Of a DNA stretch of 60,000 nucleotides, positions 1-9,857 are shown in pieces. The DNA is from Paulinella micropora (Eukaryota; Cercozoa; Imbricatea; Euglyphida; Paulinellidae): the NCBI GenBank assembly GCA_019918135.1, contig WBZZ01003134.1, positions 1 to 60,000 of the forward strand. Direction: 5' to 3'. The notes under the pieces were generated by a model. It saw only the letters and a list, made by a program, of their open reading frames with translations, was not told the origin of the DNA and searched no databases. Each line of letters starts with the position of its first letter. Within the stretch, counting starts at the first letter, position 1. The position numbers were made by a program, and so were the translations under genes.

Positions 1-7
1 GATGCAT

Positions 8-121
8 CATGCATGTATGTATGTATGTATGTATGTATGTATGTATGTACGTATGTATATATGTATGTATGTTTGTATGTGTGTTTGTATGTATGGCAGT
101 GCATGTATGCATGCGATGATG

Positions 122-152
<31 letters not shown>

Positions 153-219
153 ATGTGTATGTATGTGTGTGTGTGCGTGTGTGTATGTATGTATGTATGT
201 ATGTATGTATGTATATATG

Positions 220-253
<34 letters not shown>

Positions 254-470
254 TGTATGTATATATGTATGTGTATATATGTGTATGTATGTGTATGTAT
301 GTATGTGTGTATGTATGTATGTATGCATGTATGTATGTATGTATGTATGCATGTATGTATGTATGTATGTATGTATGTAGGTATGTAGGTATGTAGGTAT
401 GGGCGGCAGGTATGTATGTATGTATGTATGTATGTATGCATGCATGCATGCATGTATGTATGTACTATGT
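8..470. repeat. TGTA/ATGT microsatellite
   Basis: About 460 bp of nearly uninterrupted tetranucleotide ATGT with GTGT, GCAT and ATAT variants. Both strands are open for over 120 codons only because the repeat has no stop in some frames; the resulting Met-Tyr-Val-Cys peptides are artefacts. Confidence 0.97.
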
Positions 471-529
471 ATTTATGTAAATGCGACACTGATGTTATTA
501 TTACCGCCGGTACTATGATGATTATTACA

Positions 530-553
530 TTATTCAATATTAATCAAGATTAT

Positions 554-593
<40 letters not shown>

Positions 594-760
594 ATATTAA
601 TCAGCCAATATAAATCCAGGAAATATTAATCAACCGTCTTATGATGTTGATCAATATTAATCAATATTCATCAATATCACTCAATCCGTGGCAATATGAA
701 CTTGAGTTCAACTTGAATCAATAGTTAATCAATATTTATCAACATAATCAAGTTATGACG
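530..760. repeat. Poly-A tract and degenerate ATCAATATTAAT repeat
   Basis: A run of 35 A (556-590) is embedded in AT-rich DNA in which TCAATATTAATCA-like words recur (about 537, 591, 627, 650, 720, 732). No coding potential. 761-871 shows nothing else and is the 3' flank of Copia element 1. Confidence 0.7.
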
Positions 761-871
761 GTCACTGTGGCAGTTGATAATAAAATGAAACTTATCATCA
801 ATAATGAAGTAACCGAACTAAAAATAGATGTAAAAACTTGAAGAAAATTAACACAATATCATAGTAATAAT

Positions 872-1111
872 CGATGATTAGGTATAAACCGGTCACTCAC
901 GGACCTTTCCCTACCTTTCACTTGCGTTTGCCGGGAGACTTGGTTAAAAGCCAGGTTGCTCACAGCCACTTTAATCCGAAGACATAAACGCAGAACTGAG
1001 TCGGAACTGCAAGAGAGCTAACTAGTCTAAGTGCGTGACTAACAGTAACTGACGCTCAATAATAATGGTCGGGTGCACAATGGTAAAACGTAACGTGCAC
1101 AATTGACTTGG
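872..1111 (-). mobile_element. Copia element 1, distal part of 3' LTR
   Basis: Read on the minus strand, this 240 bp matches the second half of the 5' LTR at 24800-25141 at roughly 95%, ending in CCTAATCATCG. The first part of the same LTR lies at 11249-11355; the two were separated by the 10.1-kb insertion at 1112-11244, which duplicated TTGG (1108-1111 and 11245-11248). The five bases after the LTR end, in element orientation, are ATTAT, the same as the five bases before the 5' LTR at 24800. Confidence 0.85.
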
Positions 1112-1428
1112 TATCAGAGTGAGCACCTTAACGACCGGCCAAAACCTTTACTGTTGATTAGACACTCTTTTTGACCGGTTCATTAGATTCTCCTCTGCAC
1201 GACGTTTCGACTTCACTAACTAGTTTTCGATTTCGTTCAGAAATGATTTCAAATGATCAGTTCAAAGTTCTTTTTAGCTATTGCCATTTTCCTCATCCGT
1301 ATTACCTTTTCCCCCGATTTCCCGTGAAACACGTTTTACGGTAAATCTGAGGACAAGGAAATACAGAGAAGAACGCAATACTTTTCCGTTCCCAGTCATT
1401 TTCGCCTTGAGGCTTCCCAAATCAATTT
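1112..1428. other. Unique left end of 10.1-kb element
   Basis: No ORF with support and no second copy in the window. It begins TATCAGAGTGAGC; together with the target TTGG this reads TTGGTATCAGAG, which resembles a plant tRNA-iMet 3'-end primer site, but no LTR of this element lies to its left. Confidence 0.4.
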
Positions 1429-1724
1429 GGGGAATTTTCACTGAGTCCAACAACCCGACGACTATCCGTTTATGACTGTTTACTTGACTCGCGACACTAT
1501 CCGTTTGAGAACGGGAGACCTCACCGCAATCTACGTTCGACACTTGATCGTAAGTTGCACCCAAGCCTGCAAAGAGTTCGAAATTACGTAAATAAACGAA
1601 GTGACCTCTCTACTATTTACTGGTATTTCACCTGCTCACATTGAGTCAGGACTCAAAGCAGCCATAGTGTTCTATTAAGAGTTCGTTGTATCTGCCTACT
1701 TGAAGAGTTGTATACAAACTCACA
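1429..1724 (+). repeat. Left terminal direct repeat of 10.1-kb element
   Basis: About 296 bp repeated in the same orientation at 10952-11244 with a few substitutions and small indels. Both copies end in ACAAACTCACA; the right copy ends exactly at the element boundary. This resembles an LTR except that the left copy begins 317 bp inside the left boundary. Confidence 0.8.
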
Positions 1725-2208
1725 ATTTGAATTTTTTCCATTCAAGAGAAAACTACACACACAGAGTTGGTGTGTTCTGTCGACAGATCGATTTGGAAAG
1801 ACCCTCTCCTTCAGGAGTGGCTATACAACAACGTATTGGGACAGAGGTAACCAAAACCACATATGTCTCGACAGATTGTTCACCTGCCGTTGCATTCTTG
1901 TGGCCCTCCTCTGCCCTCATACACACTATGCAGTCAACCAACACAGTATGTGTCTGGTTTTGTCGTTTTAGGGTCACCCCCTACCTACAGAGTGGAGAAC
2001 ACCTACTCCACTGCACTCCGACCCCTTCAGCTACTGCTTTGCGTTCTGGCCTGCTCCTGGTACGCCTACATGTGGAATCAGTCACGATACGACGACCCAG
2101 TCTCGAAGTACAACGAACACAAGCGACGCTGCTTGGACCCCTACCTCATCCTGGGTTCTCGTCCGGACACTCTACGTACTGACAAGAAATTTCAAGAGGA
2201 AATCAAGG
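1566..2208 (+). repeat. Left long inverted repeat
   Basis: 643 bp matching the reverse complement of 10310-10953 almost perfectly. It contains the start of the Gag-like ORF at 1863, so the right copy encodes the same N-terminus on the minus strand until the repeat ends, where the proteins diverge after residues KFQEEIK. Confidence 0.9.
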
Positions 2209-4418
2209 CTGGGAAGACTACTCGCCTTCACGCAAATCTCTCTCGCACCCAGACCGTTCAATTTATCTACGATTTATTGACCAGTTACGTGAGCGATGAA
2301 CGCGGTATGTTGCGAAAGAACCATAAGGACAAGGCCACATCGCTACCTCAGGTCCCGATTGCCCCTTAAGCTAGCCTAGACCTTCTTCGTAACCCCGATT
2401 GGACAGACACTGAAGTCTATACCCAGTACCTGGGACCTACTGGATCTCTGGCAGTTGCAGAGAAGCTCTGGAATCAGATTGGCAACATCATCCCTGTAGA
2501 AGTCTTCCATAACTACTACCCGGTTACTGCCTCAACTGCTGGATTGGCTGGGTCATTACCGGTCACTGCCCCGTTGGGTACAGCCGTTGGTGCCACATCC
2601 ATTCCCTCCACCAGTCTGACTGGTCCAACCACTTTGCACCCCGCTGGAAGCTCTTCTTCGACAACGATCCACCCGATCCACCCTTCAACGTTTTCGACTC
2701 CTAGAACGGCTACAACGACCCCGTCAACTCCGATATTGCCTTCAGCCCCAGCAGCTGCGATTGCACCGACACTTCGTCAGCCCATTCCACCCTTCATGCC
2801 CCAGATACCCAACATGCACTTTCCGTCCCCGGATGCTTCGTTCATACGTACTGGACGCATGGCTCGGGCTGCTACTCCTGCTCCACCCCTCCCCATGGTG
2901 CAACCTTTGTCGACCCTACTCGCTGGTAGAACAAGTGAGCCGGTAAATCGTTTATTGCCTATGCCATCTTTTCTTGGTACTCTTCTCTCGTCCCCGCAGC
3001 GACCGAACATACCTATTGTCGAACAATCCTACGACGTTCGTTTGCTCACTTCAAGTTCGGCGCTCAACCCGACTACTTCACCTATTGCGGCCCTGAATGG
3101 TCCACCACAGACACCTGCACGTCAGCCACTAATTTCCACGCGAGGAACAGGGCGACCTGCACCAGCAGTGTCCAGCTCAGGCGCTAGCACCCTTCCAACC
3201 ATCCCGGAAATCCCTGCAACTGCAACCATTCCTCCGGTGACGGAAAGCAAGGCTGCTGAAGATGCAGCAACAATCGCAAGAGAAGAAGCAGAGCGCGAGG
3301 CTACCGAACGTGCTGAAGAAGTGGCACGACAACTTGCTGAGGAGGAAGAACGAGAACGGGAGGAGGAAGCGGAACAAGCACGGGAAGAAGAACGAAAACA
3401 GGAACAAAAGGTGGGGAAGGTCGCCGAAGACAACAACGGTAACGAAGGCGACGGCGAGACCGGCAGCTTGCCAGACCAAGGCGCCAACCCCGCTGAACAA
3501 TCACAACCCAGTGCTCCCCGTTCGGGAGGTTCCTCTGGTGATGCAACTTCATCCCAGTCTTCGCCGCCACGCATGGTCCTTCGCTCTAGCAATTCAGGCG
3601 CTACCTCGGGCTACCAAATGTATATGCTGTCACGACCTTGCGGATCCGCACCCACACACCGCTCCATGTTCATCCTGTCGAGTCCGACTGTCATACCGTC
3701 ACCGGACCACGCTACCTTCGCGCGCGAATTGGCGGTCAACTACCACGTCGCCAACACGCCGATCCAACTGGCCATCATGCACGCCATCAGCAACGTTCGC
3801 GCGTGGGGAGACAAAGCTACGGTTGCCATCATGGACGCCTGGTGGGCCCGCTTCGTCCGCGTCACCGACTCTATTCAGCAAGTATGGTGCTCGTTGTCCC
3901 TAATTTGGCTACAGTTCATCCGCGACCTCATCCACGGCCGTCTGGATAAAAATGACACACGTAAGTCAGCTTTCCAAGCCCTCAATCTACGACGCTTCAG
4001 AAAAGAGCAACTCTTGGCGTACATCAACCAATGCATCACGCTCTACGAAGCTGCACGTGTGACTGGTGTGACCATCAGCGACGGAAACCAGCTTGAGGAC
4101 TTGGGCCGCATGTTGACCCCGATGGAACGCGATCGTTGGAATCAGCAGACAGATCAAGTCCTGCTCAGCTACAGTGTCGGATGGCCGGGCAACCTAGATG
4201 ACCTTCTCCCTTGGGCCAGGACCCTTGACCCCAACGTCATGACAGAGTATTTTCTGACGATGGAGATCCCGGTCCGTACCGACACCGAGGAACCATCTAC
4301 GCGCAAGCGGGACTACACTCGCCAAGGGCAGCCACCCACTCGTACTGACCGTCGGAGACAGCAACGACCCCAGCAGGACAAGACAGCCTCGGAGAATGCA
4401 AACCCTAACCGCCCCTGA
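1863..4418 (+). CDS. Gag-like protein, one in-frame TAA
   Basis: One reading frame runs from ATG 1863 to the stop at 4416-4418, interrupted only by TAA at 2367-2369; the frame after the stop (LDLLRNPDWTDTEVYTQYLG) is clearly coding with no new ATG until 2544. Total about 851 codons. The order is an N-terminal segment inside the inverted repeat, a Pro/Ser/Thr-rich region (2544-3180), an acidic Glu/Arg coiled-coil-like stretch (3250-3440), then a Trp- and Leu-rich helical C-terminal domain (3690-4260) that resembles a retrotransposon capsid region. It ends basic. The TAA may be a nonsense mutation or a recoding site; a single copy cannot decide. Retroelement Gag is an inference from domain order and the zinc knuckle and protease that follow. 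Confidence 0.6.
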
Positions 4419-4507
4419 CAAAAACGTAAAGCCGACGCTATGGCTATGGCCCAGACCGCTCCCTCACAGACTTCGACCCGCCCGGACAAACGTTTGAAGT
4501 CGACCCG

Positions 4508-4798
4508 GTGAAGAAGAAAGACCCAAGCAAGAAGAGGCCGGCACCGCGACAACATCTCACGGGAGCCAACGCTGTGGAGATCCCTCCGAAGAAGAAGACG
4601 TCTATGTCCACGACTAAGACCGACCCACCGAGTAAACCGTCCAATCAGACTAAACGGAAACCGTTGACAGGTATACCCTGCGCCTACTGCAAGGAGCATA
4701 ACAGCTTTTTGAAGAAGGATCAACTACCTAAACATTCGTTCGAGGAATGTAAACTTCGTCAGCAGCGTTGCCAAGACGAAAAGAAGCACTGTTACTGA
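4508..4798 (+). CDS. Basic zinc-knuckle protein, Gag C-terminus?
   Basis: 96 codons, very Lys/Arg/Pro-rich, with a cluster PCAYCKEH...KHSFEECKL giving Cys-x2-Cys-x14-His-x4-Cys. That is a nucleocapsid-like knuckle with a long insertion between the second Cys and the His. It follows the Gag-like ORF by 90 bp in a different frame, so it may be the Gag C-terminus reached by a frameshift or separated by a mutation. Confidence 0.5.
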   Translation: MKKKDPSKKRPAPRQHLTGANAVEIPPKKKTSMSTTKTDPPSKPSNQTKRKPLTGIPCAYCKEHNSFLKKDQLPKHSFEECKLRQQRCQDEKKHCY

Positions 4799-4843
4799 AA
4801 GCCACCAGCGGCCGCTGCTCGCAATACCCCGCGCGCTTTCCAT

Positions 4844-5479
4844 ATGACTACCCGGTCCCGCTCGTCCTCTCCGCTGGTGCCAACGCCTCCACCCCTACAG
4901 ATCGGGACCATCCCGACAGTGGTTACTGGATGTGTTTGGGTCGCTAAACACCCTCTCAACCGCCCGCCCATCGGTAAGACTACATGCACCTTGGATTCCG
5001 CCTGCAACTGCAAAGGCGTGGCCCGCCTTTCATGGGTTATGCAGCACGGGTTCACCATTCGGAAGTTGCCCCCTGTAGAAGCACGCTCGTCCGTCGGCAT
5101 CGACGCAGTACTCACCGATTGCATCGAACTTTTTGTCTCCGCCGATCCTACGTCGCCGCTCCATGCGATTACTATTTACGTGTCAACCCACCTGCCCGAT
5201 CGCGTAGACCTGCTCTTCGCCAACAAGGTGGCCGCACAGATCAACTTGTCCATCGACGAGACCCAAAGGATCAAGCCAACAGACTACATCCCTCTCAAGC
5301 CTAAGGCAAGACAGAGTTTCACCTTTTCGACACGCCGCTTCAAGTGGGTGATCGTCAACTGGCCACCGTCAGCTACGACTTTCGTCCGGAGACTTTGGCC
5401 CAAGCAACTTCATACCCGACCTCCAAGATCAAACAAATCTTCGGCAATCGTGCCAGTACGCAACCGCAGGTTCTTATGA
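4844..5479 (+). CDS. Aspartic-protease-like protein
   Basis: 211 codons. The stretch CTLDSACNCKGVARLSWVMQ, about residues 48-67, resembles the retropepsin active-site region (hydrophobic-Asp-Ser/Thr-Gly/Ala). Downstream DLLFANKVAAQINLSID resembles the ILG flap-distal motif. Its place after Gag and a zinc knuckle supports a retropepsin. DSA replaces the usual DSG/DTG, so activity is uncertain. Confidence 0.45.
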   Translation: MTTRSRSSSPLVPTPPPLQIGTIPTVVTGCVWVAKHPLNRPPIGKTTCTLDSACNCKGVARLSWVMQHGFTIRKLPPVEARSSVGIDAVLTDCIELFVSADPTSPLHAITIYVSTHLPDRVDLLFANKVAAQINLSIDETQRIKPTDYIPLKPKARQSFTFSTRRFKWVIVNWPPSATTFVRRLWPKQLHTRPPRSNKSSAIVPVRNRRFL

Positions 5480-5531
5480 CCTTCTCGCAACGTCCCAAGC
5501 CCACCTCTACGGCCGCACAGTCAATCTCTTC

Positions 5532-5771
5532 ATGTCCGACAGGAAAAGACAAGGAGATAAAGGCGAGAAGAAACCACCGGAAACTGATGAAGAAAACGAA
5601 GAACCGGAGGAGGTAGAGGAAGAGGATTCTGTCGATAAAAACGATTCTACCTACGTCCCCACCGACGAAGACAAAGACGAAGTCCATTATCATGACAACC
5701 CTTCAGTCAAAAAGCCAAACTCCGCCATTGCCAAAAGATCCCGTCATCAGGATCACAAGCGCACCTTGTGA
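5532..5771 (+). CDS. Acidic hypothetical protein
   Basis: 79 codons starting in the tail of the protease-like ORF region. Rich in Glu, Asp and Lys, with no recognised domain. Its stop overlaps the next ORF start (5768) by 4 bp. It may be a linker in a polyprotein now broken by frameshifts. Confidence 0.35.
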   Translation: MSDRKRQGDKGEKKPPETDEENEEPEEVEEEDSVDKNDSTYVPTDEDKDEVHYHDNPSVKKPNSAIAKRSRHQDHKRTL

Positions 5772-6178
5772 AAAGACATGAAACGCAGACGTCCCCGGAC
5801 ACGTCCGCTACTACTTCACCGGTACTCTCCCACTCAAGTCCCGATTTTGATGTGATTACCCAACAAGACAAGGTCAATGATCAACTCGCGTGGTCGGCCC
5901 TCCGAGACTCTCGACGGGCGTCTACCTCGAGAAGTAGCCCTGCGGCACGACCCCTCGTTTTTGAATCATCACAAGCAACCTCGTCATCTGCATCATCATC
6001 GTCGATTTCGCCATCACAAGCAGCATCGTCATCATCTCAGGCGTCATCATCTTCATCACCACCGACATTGCCAGCAGTTCCGGCGCCCCCACAGGCCGTA
6101 CTACGTTCGCAGCGGCCTTTGGTCCATCGGCATCGTCCCCTGCACAACTTTTGCCGCAACAGCTTCGGGATGCGTTGA
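5768..6178 (+). CDS. Ser-rich hypothetical segment
   Basis: 136 codons with Ser/Ala/Pro tracts built from TCA/TCG triplets (5980-6070). Overlaps the following large ORF by 28 bp in another frame. No catalytic motif. Probably a low-complexity linker. Confidence 0.3.
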   Translation: MKRHETQTSPDTSATTSPVLSHSSPDFDVITQQDKVNDQLAWSALRDSRRASTSRSSPAARPLVFESSQATSSSASSSSISPSQAASSSSQASSSSSPPTLPAVPAPPQAVLRSQRPLVHRHRPLHNFCRNSFGMR

Positions 6179-7935
6179 CAGATCCTCCGCCGTGCCCGGT
6201 TTTACCTGTACCTCTGATGTCTAGCCGTTCACGCATGACAAGGAGTAATTCAGGTAAACAGGAACGGTCCCCGTATACTCCAGCTTCCCCGTCATCCTCA
6301 CCATCCAAGATCGGGACGCCACCCCGCTCTACACAACGAGCTACCCATCGGATCCCAGGACTAAGCAAAGAAGCTGAACAGGCACTACAAAGCGCGTCTA
6401 GTAGTTCATCGTCCTCGTCCAGCAGCTCATCATCCTTGTCGGGAAGCTCGCCGGTGTCATCCTCGCCCCCTGCGTTTCAATCACCGGTGGCGAGACCTCC
6501 GGCAGCTACGTATTCGCTTAGCCCGCTTGGCAATTTCATCACCCGGGCTTCAACATGGAAAGATCGTCAAGATATGGGACAACCGCGTACTCTCTCAAGC
6601 AGAAACCCTTCGACCCCAGTACCACAGACTCCATTATCCCCCAAACCTGAACGATGCGTAAAAGTCTCCTCGTGGCCACCTGCGCATTGCAATGGTTTCA
6701 CCGGCTTCACTAAACGCCCAGGTGAGCGAATGTATGCGGAAGCTGAACTGTACGGATCTCCAGGCACGGACGCAAAACTATATATATCTCGAGATATCTA
6801 CGCCACCTATTTCCCGATATTGGCAATGGCAATGTTCCCAGGCACCCACCCCAGATGTAGACATTTGGGTTACTGGATTCCCAAGCATCTCACCATGTGC
6901 CAAGATCTATGGCCTGACAACACCATAGTGTCAAACGTCATTCCACGCGTGGAACGCTATATGGCTCAATCGGAGGCAACTGGGAATAACACCTACATCA
7001 TCTCGGCCGTTGGAGACCCTCCCATGTTTGCATCAGCCGAGATTGGGCTTAATGCATCAGTGGATTACATTACCCACGTCCCAAACCTTACCCGGACCTT
7101 CGCCCCAGGTGCTGCTACCTCCGTCACTGGCCAGCCACGCACGCGCGAAAGCAAGACTTACTTGCACATGGAGCCACGACACTGGTACGGAACAACCCGT
7201 TGGTCCTTTCCACACCTTTTTGAGTTCGACCAAGCCTTTGCCGACTTTAATCGGTTTCGCCCCACTCTACTGATGCAGTACTATTGGCCCCCATGCAACT
7301 CAGCACATGAGATGGACCCCCTCACCTTTGAGGACTACAAACATGGCCTCGCCATCGTTGCAAAGGAAGTCATACCGGTTGGGGTTATCAACACCGAATC
7401 GATGTGCTTGTTTCGTGCTGGTGGTTCACCAGCGCCAAAGATGACCTGTCGCGGGACAGGCCCACTTTCGGAATACGCGCTGCGAGACATCCTCGACATT
7501 GAAGAAGTTGCTACCATGATGTCACGGCTCCACCAGCACAATGTCACGGCTGTCATCTTTCACTTCTGCCCACAGAATGGAAGAAACACCGCCCAACTCG
7601 TCGCCTCCTCCCTAGTTGGCCCCAATATCGAGCCCACCGGCGACATTGGTTACTTCCGACAAGGAATGACTTATTGTCCCGTTGGACGCCCATGGGGATA
7701 TAGATCTTCATATTGCGGCTTACTTGTGGGTGTCAACCCCAACAGCTCCCCTTTGGCAGCCATTCTCGAAGGTCAACTTTTATTTCCATGGTGCAGCATG
7801 GAGGTCCCCACTCCTCAGCACATCTTTCTCCCCACAAGTGGATGGAGGAGGAACATACATACGTCGCGTTTTCTGACTTCCGACGCGCGAACGCTGTTTC
7901 GCCCTACAACACTACTTTCACCGCCTTACTTGTAA
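6151..7935 (+). CDS. Large protein of unknown function
   Basis: 594 codons. Residues 1-180 are Ser/Pro-rich with a long Ser tract (about residues 83-95). Residues 180-590 look like globular protein rich in aromatic residues, Cys and His. No RT, integrase, RNase H, methyltransferase or recombinase motif is visible. It is the longest ORF of the 10.1-kb element and probably its defining gene. Near 7860-7935 the better coding frame moves to another frame and continues into the ORF at 7964, so the true product is probably longer and the copy is frameshifted. Confidence 0.55.
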   Translation: MPQQLRDALTDPPPCPVLPVPLMSSRSRMTRSNSGKQERSPYTPASPSSSPSKIGTPPRSTQRATHRIPGLSKEAEQALQSASSSSSSSSSSSSSLSGSSPVSSSPPAFQSPVARPPAATYSLSPLGNFITRASTWKDRQDMGQPRTLSSRNPSTPVPQTPLSPKPERCVKVSSWPPAHCNGFTGFTKRPGERMYAEAELYGSPGTDAKLYISRDIYATYFPILAMAMFPGTHPRCRHLGYWIPKHLTMCQDLWPDNTIVSNVIPRVERYMAQSEATGNNTYIISAVGDPPMFASAEIGLNASVDYITHVPNLTRTFAPGAATSVTGQPRTRESKTYLHMEPRHWYGTTRWSFPHLFEFDQAFADFNRFRPTLLMQYYWPPCNSAHEMDPLTFEDYKHGLAIVAKEVIPVGVINTESMCLFRAGGSPAPKMTCRGTGPLSEYALRDILDIEEVATMMSRLHQHNVTAVIFHFCPQNGRNTAQLVASSLVGPNIEPTGDIGYFRQGMTYCPVGRPWGYRSSYCGLLVGVNPNSSPLAAILEGQLLFPWCSMEVPTPQHIFLPTSGWRRNIHTSRFLTSDARTLFRPTTLLSPPYL

Positions 7936-7963
7936 GGACCCGATTTGGTTCAAGATCCTCCCT

Positions 7964-8434
7964 ATGGACCATTACTACGACGAAGGCAGTGAATGGTCGG
8001 AAAAACGCATGGTCCGAGAACGATCCTACGAATGCATTGTGGACCTACCGCGCAGCTTTTTCGACTATTGTAGCATCACCGCCTACTACACAGACGAAAA
8101 GGATGCACCGTTTTTGCTACAGTTTTTTATGGGTGGCAATTATATGGGACAGGCAAACACCATCGAAAGGGAAGTGGGAACCTCCGAACTGAACGACTCC
8201 GAACTTCGCGAATATCTAAACAAGGCTCCCAACTGGAATGCAGCATCCCGCACCAGAGACGTCATAGACTCCTTTGCAATTGCACATTCCATTGGGTACG
8301 TTACGACCATGTCCCGTGGCATCTTGCACAGTACTTCTTCATGGTCGTTGGCAGCGAAACCGGACGTCGGTTCAGCCAGGAGATCCACGTGGTCCAACAC
8401 CCCTGCGGTACTGTTCCCTGCTCAACCGACATAA
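7964..8434 (+). CDS. Continuation of the unknown large protein
   Basis: 156 codons, open in the same frame upstream to about 7880, giving a run of aromatic residues before ATG 7964. Contains SYECIVDLPRSFFDYCSITA and acidic segments. Near 8320 the coding character shifts to the overlapping ORF at 8341. I read 6151-8802 as one ancestral ORF with two or more frameshifts. Confidence 0.4.
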   Translation: MDHYYDEGSEWSEKRMVRERSYECIVDLPRSFFDYCSITAYYTDEKDAPFLLQFFMGGNYMGQANTIEREVGTSELNDSELREYLNKAPNWNAASRTRDVIDSFAIAHSIGYVTTMSRGILHSTSSWSLAAKPDVGSARRSTWSNTPAVLFPAQPT

Positions 8435-8802
8435 TCAATCCGTATTCTCGCGATAAACGCCTCCGTGGCTACCCTTACGGAGTCCCGGTTATTCGCAGAT
8501 ACCAGACAACAAACGAACATCGACACTTTCATGAGTGGAAGACGAATGCGAACCACTCTTTCACCGCTTACTTGGGAGACGACCATGCCCAGTTCGGACG
8601 TTGGACCAATCTCAAGACAGAGCGCATGGGAATGGTCCTCAGCATGTTCTACACGGAGTTAAAGATGAGTGTCCAGGATCTTGAGTACGAAGTTCTGTTG
8701 ACTAACGTACCAGGAGGAAACTGTACGACACTTTCCCCTGAAGAAACCAGAGACAGCTATCATATCGGCTACCCTCACAGACCTCATCCACCCAGGTTTT
8801 GA
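8341..8802 (+). CDS. C-terminal part of the unknown large protein
   Basis: 153 codons overlapping the preceding ORF by 94 bp in another frame. Contains AYLGDDHAQFG. The LGDD resembles an RT box only superficially, because the flanking hydrophobic strands and other RT motifs are missing. Function unknown. Confidence 0.4.
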   Translation: MVVGSETGRRFSQEIHVVQHPCGTVPCSTDIINPYSRDKRLRGYPYGVPVIRRYQTTNEHRHFHEWKTNANHSFTAYLGDDHAQFGRWTNLKTERMGMVLSMFYTELKMSVQDLEYEVLLTNVPGGNCTTLSPEETRDSYHIGYPHRPHPPRF

Positions 8803-9400
8803 TGTCCAGCCACGCGAACTGCTACGCAGCTCATGGTCAGACCCAACCCAGATTGATGACTCTCCGGCGAAAGCCGACAGCAATTCTGGTTCTTCATCGA
8901 GTTCAAGCTCCGCATCTAGCTCCTCATCGAGCTCGTCATCTAGCTCGACCTCATCTTCATCGATGATGGTTTCAGCTCAGCCTCAACAGGCCCCAGCTTC
9001 GCCTCCACAGGCCCCAGCTTCGCCACCATCGGCCCCAGCTGCTGACCCAAAATCAGCCTCCAGTGGTTTCAGCCCAACTACCACTGGCCCCGGCTCATTT
9101 ACCAGCGGCCGCTGGCTCCGACCCACCGGCCGCACCGTTGCCACAAACAACTCGTGCGCACCCTGTTCAACTACAGCCCTCATCTGGCTGCAAGCCGAGT
9201 GAAATCAAGAAGCACAAAGACGACGACGACTCAAAAGGCGGTGGACACGGCCCCTTTTCGTCATCGTCGAGCAGTTCATCGTCTGGCAGTTCGTCATCAA
9301 GGCCGACGACGAACTCTACAGTTGTGACTTCTCCTCCTCACTCGATGACGCGACGTTCGCAGAACAAGGACGATGAAAACGAACCGCATGGAATTCGATT
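8803..9400 (+). other. Ser/Pro/Ala low-complexity coding linker
   Basis: TCATCG/AGCTCG triplet tracts (8890-8960, 9255-9300) and CCAGCTTCGCC repeats (8985-9040) encode Ser, then Pro-Ala-Ser-Pro repeats. Frames change repeatedly. This probably separates two parts of a polyprotein. Confidence 0.45.
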
Positions 9401-9857
9401 TCATCCCTTTTCGATTTTCCCCGGCATTTTTCGCCTCCGTTACATAAACCCATCCCTTCGCACAGACATCCGTTTTGCCCTTCTCAAAAGGATCAACCTT
9501 TGGCACCATCAAGGTTTCATCACCTCGTACGCTCATGGCAACATCAATGCAGCTACGGCGACGATCCACGGTAACACAATCCCTCGAGCAAAAAGCGGAA
9601 TCTGGAAGAAGGTGAGCTTTTCAGTCAATGAAGGCCACCAGACAGGTAATGCGATCCCGCAACCTCAACCTGATTTCGATAATGGCGCCCGCGAACATGA
9701 TTTTCCAGACGGAGTCTTTGCTTTCCAAGCGGCGACCCGCCATGGAGAACACGCTCACTGGTGCGAATGTAATGGCCCATCGTGCGGTTCCAGCAACCGT
9801 ACATTATCACCACCAACACTCCGCGTGCATTTAGCGTATCAGCCATCAACCCTGTAA
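9063..9857 (+). CDS. Unknown protein, first CxC-GP-C domain copy
   Basis: 264 codons: Ser-rich N-terminus, then from about residue 115 a globular region ending in HAHWCECNGPSCGSSNR. This region aligns with the product of the next ORF (9782-10315): both have INP near the start, a hydrophobic/aromatic middle, PDGVFAF versus PTGIFAC, and a final Cys-x-Cys-x-Gly-Pro-x2-Cys-type cluster. I infer a tandem duplication of a roughly 110-residue Cys-cluster domain. Family not recognised. Confidence 0.45.
   Translation: MVSAQLPLAPAHLPAAAGSDPPAAPLPQTTRAHPVQLQPSSGCKPSEIKKHKDDDDSKGGGHGPFSSSSSSSSSGSSSSRPTTNSTVVTSPPHSMTRRSQNKDDENEPHGIRFHPFSIFPGIFRLRYINPSLRTDIRFALLKRINLWHHQGFITSYAHGNINAATATIHGNTIPRAKSGIWKKVSFSVNEGHQTGNAIPQPQPDFDNGAREHDFPDGVFAFQAATRHGEHAHWCECNGPSCGSSNRTLSPPTLRVHLAYQPSTL

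Noticed and set aside
2..537. Long ORFs on both strands in the first 540 bp
   Set aside because: They translate a TGTA microsatellite and have no non-repeat content.
1108..1124. TTGGTATCAGAG as a plant-type tRNAiMet primer site of the 10.1-kb element
   Set aside because: No LTR of that element lies to its left; the first bases belong to the target LTR. Kept only as a remark.
1274..1564. Minus-strand ORF repeated at 10875-11084 as a conserved small gene
   Set aside because: The shared peptide is explained by the direct repeat; the frames diverge outside it and there is no motif.
8560..8590. AYLGDD as an RT catalytic box
   Set aside because: No flanking hydrophobic strands and no other RT motifs in the ORF or its neighbours.
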